From assembly GCA_028288125.1 (NCBI GenBank), contig JAQBOH010000033.1, positions 1 through 64,000 on the forward strand: a DNA stretch of 64,000 nucleotides, read 5' to 3'. Origin of the DNA: Mucilaginibacter sp. Lineage in GTDB: Bacteria; Bacteroidota; Bacteroidia; Sphingobacteriales; Sphingobacteriaceae. Shown piece by piece: positions 58,520-64,000 of this stretch. The translations under genes were made by a program, and so were the position numbers. The notes below the pieces were generated by a model that saw only the letters and a program-made list of their open reading frames with translations, did not search any database and was not told the origin of the DNA. The number at the start of each line of letters is the position of its first letter. Position 1 is the stretch's first letter.

Positions 58520-58960
58520 ATGAGTAAACAAATAGAGAAATTAAAAAGACAACTGATGGAAATTTCTGAGGTTGTGAATTCGTTTCGGTCCGAAGCAGTA
58601 CAGGTAAGAGTTGTTGAGAGGTTATTAGACGCGATGGTTGAATCCGAAAAAACAGACAATGATGGTTCGGAAGCGCTTAACAAAAGAGCTCAAAAACAGC
58701 GCTCAGATGAAAGCGCCTACTCTCCGGCACGCCGGGTTAAAAAGCCCGGAGCTACTAAAGTTTTAAATCAGCTGTTATCAACTGATTTTTTTGCCACCCC
58801 ACACTCCATATCAGCCATAGCGAGCTATTGTCAGGACAATTTTGATTCAGATTTTAAAACCTCCGAGCTCTCCGGCATCCTGTTAAAGCTCGCGAAAGAA
58901 AACAAGCTCCGCCGCGAACGAAGCAACGAAAATAATAGATTTGAGTATGTGAGGGTTTGA
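58520..58960 (+). CDS. protein of unknown function
   Basis: 146 aa, N-terminal coiled-coil, C-terminal winged-helix-like pattern; TAATTTTG promoter at 58475-58482. Confidence 0.6.
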   Translation: MSKQIEKLKRQLMEISEVVNSFRSEAVQVRVVERLLDAMVESEKTDNDGSEALNKRAQKQRSDESAYSPARRVKKPGATKVLNQLLSTDFFATPHSISAIASYCQDNFDSDFKTSELSGILLKLAKENKLRRERSNENNRFEYVRV

Positions 58961-59054
58961 GTCCGAAAAAAGCGGCAACTGGCGTTTCGGCAAAATAATT
59001 TGGGGTAATGTGAGTCGGTAAAATTTCGTTCACATAAAAGACATTCGTTTCGCC

Positions 59055-59207
59055 TCACCTAAATCCTCTCCAAAGGAGAGAACTTTGAATGGCAAGGCCG
59101 CTGTTTAGCTCCCTCTTCAAAGGAAAGGACTTTAAAATAGCAAGACCGCTAATTGTATCGCTGTTTTAGCTTAGTCCCTCTCCTTGGAGAGGGCTAGGGT
59201 GATACTA
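59055..59207. repeat. intergenic inverted-repeat element (TCACCTAAATCCTCTCCAAAGGAGAG ... CTCTCCTTGGAGAGGGCTAGGGTGA)
   Basis: Ends are imperfect reverse complements; internal ~22-nt direct repeat ACTTTgAATgGCAAGGCCGCT. Confidence 0.55.
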
Positions 59208-59257
59208 TATCAAAACACTGCAAAACTAATCTCTGATCTATCTCCAGCCTCTCACAG

Positions 59258-60220
59258 CTACCTAAACCTATACAATGCCGATATAGACCCCCATTGGTGC
59301 TTATGTGCCATTTCTTTAACGTCCTTGGTATGATATATAGCGGCTGCATTCACTACAAAGCGTTTGGTGGTAAAAGCGATACCGAACTGTTGGCTGAAAA
59401 TAAATGGCTCCTTATGCTGTATAATTTCGAGGCTATTGGGGTCATTGTGATTGTCGAACAAGCCGCCCTGTATCGTCGCATCATATGCTACATAGTTGAC
59501 CTGGGGCTTGTAGTAGAGAAATATTTCCTGTTCGTGAAGAGGGATGATGGATTCGTTTCTTATCGCGGTACTTTGTGTGCTTACCGAATGAAATAGCTGG
59601 TTAAACAAGCCTATCCTCACCAGCGGCCCGGCACCGGCACCTGTAAATCCGTTGCCTAAATTGGCATAGCTGGCCAATGAAATGTCAATTCCCGGCGCCC
59701 TTGCAATCAATTTGTTGTACTCGGCCGACAGATTAATTTCAAAATCGTTTTTTACCTGGTACTGCCAGCCGCCGACCGCGTAAAATCCAAAAGTCCGGTG
59801 AATAAAGCTTTGTATCTGTTCGCCGAGCGCAGCGGGGCCAACCACGCCGAGCTGCGCGCCTAGTTTGAGGTTGCTTTCGCTTTTATAGAGCAAATTTAAG
59901 GTGCCGCCGATATAAAGATATGCTGCAAAGGGCCTGTCGACATATTCCGGACCCGGCACAAAGCCAGATTGCGGATTAAATATTTTTTGACCGGTTTCAA
60001 ATCCCAAAACTTTATTGGCTAACAACGTGCTATCGCCGCCTTTAATTTTTAAAGCATGGCTATAATAAAGGAATGTGCCATCTGTATAATACCTGTCGGA
60101 TCCTTTTAGGAGGTAGGAGTCGTTATCGGTTTGAGCACCAAATTCGGTGCTATGCGACTGAGCAAATACGCCGGCTGTCCCGAAAAGGAAAGCCAGGAAA
60201 CAGAATAGTATAAATTTCAT
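59258..60220 (-). CDS. lipid A deacylase LpxR family protein
   Basis: Signal peptide; TDNDSYLLKGSDRYYTDGTFLYYSHALK; DRPFAAYLYIGGTLN. Confidence 0.85.
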   Translation of the reverse strand: MKFILFCFLAFLFGTAGVFAQSHSTEFGAQTDNDSYLLKGSDRYYTDGTFLYYSHALKIKGGDSTLLANKVLGFETGQKIFNPQSGFVPGPEYVDRPFAAYLYIGGTLNLLYKSESNLKLGAQLGVVGPAALGEQIQSFIHRTFGFYAVGGWQYQVKNDFEINLSAEYNKLIARAPGIDISLASYANLGNGFTGAGAGPLVRIGLFNQLFHSVSTQSTAIRNESIIPLHEQEIFLYYKPQVNYVAYDATIQGGLFDNHNDPNSLEIIQHKEPFIFSQQFGIAFTTKRFVVNAAAIYHTKDVKEMAHKHQWGSISALYRFR

Positions 60221-60280
60221 TTAGAATTCCGGAATAGGCAGCTAAAGTAAAAAAAACTCTGTAAAGTTCGAGCGTGAAGA

Positions 60281-60811
60281 TCAGGGTTTCCGAAAGGTGT
60301 AGCCAAAGCTTACCCCGGCGTAAGGTACAAAGTTAGCGTTGTTAAAAAGCGGATTTATACTAGCCCTGAAAGTAAAGCCGGTTATTGGCTGGTAACGATA
60401 ACCGAATGTCATAGTGCCAACAGTTAAGCCGCTCGTGCCTTTGTTATTGAAGTCTAGGCCGTCATCGTTGCCGGATAGTAACGTCAGGCCTATCCCAATT
60501 TCGAAGTAGTTATTATTTTTTCCGAGCAGATAATTTACCTGCACCGGCAGCATGGTAACACCTGAATTGTTCGACCCGTCATACCCGATGCCGATTCGCA
60601 TGCCGAGTCCATCTCTTTTTTGTGAAAAGCGGGTATCATAATTGGCGGATATCGTAAGTCCTGGCCCGTAAAGCTCGAAAAATATATCCTCTGCCCTGGT
60701 TGCATGCAGCGAATCACGTTTGAGTGAAATGATGTTTTGTGCCTTTAAAAAATTCGGAATAATAACAGCTAAAACGAGTACAATAAGTTTAACCCATCTT
60801 GCTCTATTCAT
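60281..60811 (-). CDS. outer-membrane beta-barrel-like protein (paralog of next)
   Basis: ELYGPGLTISANYDTRFSQKRDGLGMRIGIGY...VQVNYLLGKNNNYFEIGIG. Confidence 0.75.
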   Translation of the reverse strand: MNRARWVKLIVLVLAVIIPNFLKAQNIISLKRDSLHATRAEDIFFELYGPGLTISANYDTRFSQKRDGLGMRIGIGYDGSNNSGVTMLPVQVNYLLGKNNNYFEIGIGLTLLSGNDDGLDFNNKGTSGLTVGTMTFGYRYQPITGFTFRASINPLFNNANFVPYAGVSFGYTFRKP

Positions 60812-60852
60812 AATGGCGATCGATCAAAACAGCCGGTTAATGTTAACAGGTG

Positions 60853-61377
60853 TTAAAAGGTATATCCTAAACTAATACCGGCCGACGGATAAAAAGTTGA
60901 ACTGTCAAAAAGCGGGTTAAAGCTGGCCCTGAAGTTAAAACCGCCGTCAACAGGCTGGTACCGGTAACCAAATGTCATGGTGCCCAAAACGGTATGTGAG
61001 GTTGTGGTTGTGTTGTCAAATGAAAAAAGACTTTGGCCGGAATATGAGGCATAGGTTGCACCTGCGCCAATCTCAAAATATTTGCTGCTTTTTCCCAATA
61101 AATAATTCAGCTGGACAGGGATGGACACGAGCGAACTGCCGCCGCCTGCAATAAATCCGATACCAATTCTCCCGCCGAAGCCGTCCCTGCGTTGAGAAAA
61201 CCGGGTATCATAGTTGGCAGAAAAAAGCAGGCCGGGGCCTCCAAGTTCGACATATACACTTTGTGCCCGGGTGGAGTCAGCCCGGCCGGAAATTGCACTT
61301 TGTGCCTGCGATGTGTTATAAAAAAGGAAGCTTAATAATGTAACAATTGCGATTTTTAATGATTTGGTTGTTTTCAT
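60853..61377 (-). CDS. outer-membrane beta-barrel-like protein
   Basis: ELGGPGLLFSANYDTRFSQRRDGFGGRIGIGF; tandem paralog. Confidence 0.75.
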   Translation of the reverse strand: MKTTKSLKIAIVTLLSFLFYNTSQAQSAISGRADSTRAQSVYVELGGPGLLFSANYDTRFSQRRDGFGGRIGIGFIAGGGSSLVSIPVQLNYLLGKSSKYFEIGAGATYASYSGQSLFSFDNTTTTSHTVLGTMTFGYRYQPVDGGFNFRASFNPLFDSSTFYPSAGISLGYTF

Positions 61378-61459
61378 AAAGGTTTAGTTTATGATAAAGA
61401 TATTTTTTTATATCCAAATTCACAAACTAAACATTTAATTGATATCCGGTATTATAGAA

Positions 61460-63943
61460 TTAAGCGTGTTCGGTTACTGAAGGACGAGTATCTGGTTTTA
61501 TAGTAAGATCAAGTGCATTTTTAACCTTTTCATCCAGTAGGGCAAGGCTGATCACTTCGCGCATATCACTCACGTAATGAAACTGCAGATCCCTGATGTA
61601 ATCCTCTTTGATTTCCAGGATATCTTTTTGGTTCGACCGGCATAAAATGATCTCTTTAATATTGGCACGCTTGGCAGCCAGTATCTTTTCTTTTATGCCA
61701 CCAACCGGTAACACGCGGCCTCTCAGGGTTATTTCGCCTGTCATAGCCAGGTGCGGTTTGATTTTCCGCTGGGTAAAGGCCGATGTTAACGCGGTGAGCA
61801 TAGTAACACCTGCCGATGGCCCGTCTTTTGGCGTAGCGCCCGCCGGAACATGCACATGTATATCCCATTGGTCAAACAGCTTAGGCTCAATATTAAATTC
61901 GGACGCGTGCGCGCGCAAATAAGCTAAAGCAATGGTAACAGATTCCTTCATTACATCGCCCAGGCTACCGGTTAAGGTCAAGCGCCCTTTACCGGGGCTT
62001 AAACTGGCTTCGATAAACAATATATCGCCGCCAACCGATGTCCAGGCCAGGCCGGTTACTACGCCCGCTACATCGTTGCCTTCATATAGGTCCTTGTCAT
62101 ATATGGGCGCGCCTAATATCTTTTCAACCTCTTTCCTGGTTACAACAGGGTTGTAAGGCTCATCCATAGCGATATTTTTTGCAACGCCGCGCACCAGTGA
62201 GCCTATTTTTTTCTCCAGCGCGCGAACGCCTGATTCGCGGGTATAATCAACGATCAGCTTTTCAATTACATCCGGTTTTACAACCACGTCCCTTGATTTT
62301 AAGCCGTGCGCATCCCGCTGCTTTGGAACCAGGTGCTGTTTAGCGATTTCAATTTTTTCTTCGATGGTATAACCGTTTACCTCGATGATCTCCATACGGT
62401 CGAGCAAAGCGGGCTGGATGGTGCTGAGCGAATTTGCTGTAGCGATGAACATTACGTTTGACAAATCGAAATCGATCTCAACATAATGATCGTAAAAAGT
62501 ACTGTTCTGCTCAGGGTCAAGCACCTCAAGTAAAGCCGATGACGGGTCGCCCCTGAAATCGTTGCCCACTTTATCAATTTCGTCCAGTATAAATACCGGG
62601 TTGGCTGCACCTGCTTTTTTTACAGACTGTATGATACGACCCGGCATAGCGCCGATATATGTTTTACGGTGGCCCCTTATTTCGGCTTCGTCCCTTATCC
62701 CTCCAAGAGCCATACGTACGTATTTACGGCCAAGCGCCTTGGCAATTGATTTTCCAAGCGAGGTTTTACCAACCCCCGGCGGGCCCACCAGGCACAGAAT
62801 TGGAGCCTTCATATTGTGTTTCAGCTTCAAAACCGCCAAATATTCAATAATACGCTGCTTTACCTTATCCAGGCCAAAATGATCCTTATCAAGTACTTTT
62901 TGTGCCCGTTTAAGATCGAAATTATCTTTTGTAAACTCGTTCCATGGCAGATCGAGCAACAGCTCGAGATAATTGATCTGCACTGAATAATCGGCGGCGG
63001 CCGGGTTGGTGCGCGCCAGTTTTTCCAGTTCTTTGGTAAAATGATCGTTCGCCTCTTTTGCCCATTTCTTTTTCGAAGCGCGCATTTTCAGGCTTTCTAT
63101 CTCCAGGTCGGGCGAATTACCGCCAAGTTCTTCCTGGATGGTTTTAAGCTGCTGGTTCAGGAAATAATCCCGTTGCTGTTTATCCAGATCCACGCGTACC
63201 TTGCTTTGTATCTGGTTCTTTAATTCCAGCATCTGCAGGTCTAACGTAAGATGCTCAAGTACCAGGTTGGCGCGGTTACGCAGGTTTGGCTCTTCCAGTA
63301 AATGCTGCTTGGCGTTCATATCAGCATTCATATTTGACGAAATAAAGTTGATCAAAAATGAAGTGCTTTCAATGTTGCGTATGGCAATGCCTGCCTCGCT
63401 CGGAATATTTGGGGACAGCTGAATTATATTCATGGCCATGTCCTTTATGGACGAAACCATGGCTTTAAATACCTTATCTTCTTTGGGTTTAACTTCTTTG
63501 AAAGGCTCAATGGTGGCCTTGATGTATGGTACGCTTTGTACTTCTTCCTTTAATAAAAAGCGCTTTTTACCCTGCAGAATAACCGTGGTATTACCATCGG
63601 GCATTTGCAGCATCTTTATGATCAGCGCGATAGTGCCGATCTTATTCAGCTGGCTAAAAGTTGGGTCTTCAATCCCCACATCCTGTTGAGAAACCACCCC
63701 AATCATGCGACTGCCTTTATTGGCTTCGCGGATCAGCTTGATTGATTTATCACGGCCAACGGTAATAGGGATAACCACCCCTGGAAATAATACGGTATTC
63801 CGCAGCGGTAATATGGATAAAATTTCGGGTAACTGTTCATTATTCATCTCTTCCTCGTCCTCGGTTGACATTAAAGGAAAAAATTCAGAATCTTCGTTTA
63901 TTACGGGCAGAGCGCTATTTAATTCAAATGGATCGAAACTCAT
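61460..63943 (-). CDS. lon: endopeptidase La (Lon protease)
   Basis: GPPGVGKTSLGKSIA, DEIDKVG, KDGPSAGVTM catalytic Ser. Confidence 0.97.
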   Translation of the reverse strand: MSFDPFELNSALPVINEDSEFFPLMSTEDEEEMNNEQLPEILSILPLRNTVLFPGVVIPITVGRDKSIKLIREANKGSRMIGVVSQQDVGIEDPTFSQLNKIGTIALIIKMLQMPDGNTTVILQGKKRFLLKEEVQSVPYIKATIEPFKEVKPKEDKVFKAMVSSIKDMAMNIIQLSPNIPSEAGIAIRNIESTSFLINFISSNMNADMNAKQHLLEEPNLRNRANLVLEHLTLDLQMLELKNQIQSKVRVDLDKQQRDYFLNQQLKTIQEELGGNSPDLEIESLKMRASKKKWAKEANDHFTKELEKLARTNPAAADYSVQINYLELLLDLPWNEFTKDNFDLKRAQKVLDKDHFGLDKVKQRIIEYLAVLKLKHNMKAPILCLVGPPGVGKTSLGKSIAKALGRKYVRMALGGIRDEAEIRGHRKTYIGAMPGRIIQSVKKAGAANPVFILDEIDKVGNDFRGDPSSALLEVLDPEQNSTFYDHYVEIDFDLSNVMFIATANSLSTIQPALLDRMEIIEVNGYTIEEKIEIAKQHLVPKQRDAHGLKSRDVVVKPDVIEKLIVDYTRESGVRALEKKIGSLVRGVAKNIAMDEPYNPVVTRKEVEKILGAPIYDKDLYEGNDVAGVVTGLAWTSVGGDILFIEASLSPGKGRLTLTGSLGDVMKESVTIALAYLRAHASEFNIEPKLFDQWDIHVHVPAGATPKDGPSAGVTMLTALTSAFTQRKIKPHLAMTGEITLRGRVLPVGGIKEKILAAKRANIKEIILCRSNQKDILEIKEDYIRDLQFHYVSDMREVISLALLDEKVKNALDLTIKPDTRPSVTEHA

Positions 63944-64000
63944 TAATACCTTTTATTTATTAAAACGTCATATTGTCAGCCCGTAAAATTACAGGAAGAA

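Overview
64 kb of Bacteroidota chromosome, probably Sphingobacteriaceae (Mucilaginibacter/Pedobacter-like). The taxon is inferred from TAnnTTTG promoters, GldC, a gliding-motility C-terminal domain protein and general gene content. Most of the window is housekeeping or metabolic: fba, accD, glmM, coaE, yajC, nusB, mgtE, ychF, Glu/Leu dehydrogenases, ccmBCD-type genes, a DEAD helicase, dihydroorotase, L-lysine 6-transaminase and lon. There is one tRNA-Arg(CCG).

The most interesting signal is at 48.5-56.7 kb. A FixL-like PAS histidine kinase overlaps by 4 nt a receiver + cNMP-binding + Crp/FNR-HTH fusion regulator. Three nearby transcription units (yceI/porin, a stand-alone D-lactate-dehydrogenase N-domain, and a Zn alcohol dehydrogenase) each carry an FNR-like TGAY-N4-ATCA palindrome centred exactly 51.5 bp upstream of the first base of a TAnnTTTG -7 element. 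This predicts a local micro-oxic or redox regulon.

Other notable items:
- Three decayed genes: a universal stress protein with two in-frame stops, a DUF5362-like gene with a stop plus a frameshift, and a frameshifted DUF2007 tandem paralog.
- A REP-associated (IS200-like) transposase bracketed by 33-nt palindromes, with two further copies elsewhere.
- A 20-bp tandem duplication that inserts a 6-codon minigene between ybbR and coaE.
- A recurrent class of locus-specific degenerate 7-9-mer arrays, often in inverted pairs, in intergenic regions.

All calls come from reading the sequence and ORF track; no searches were run.
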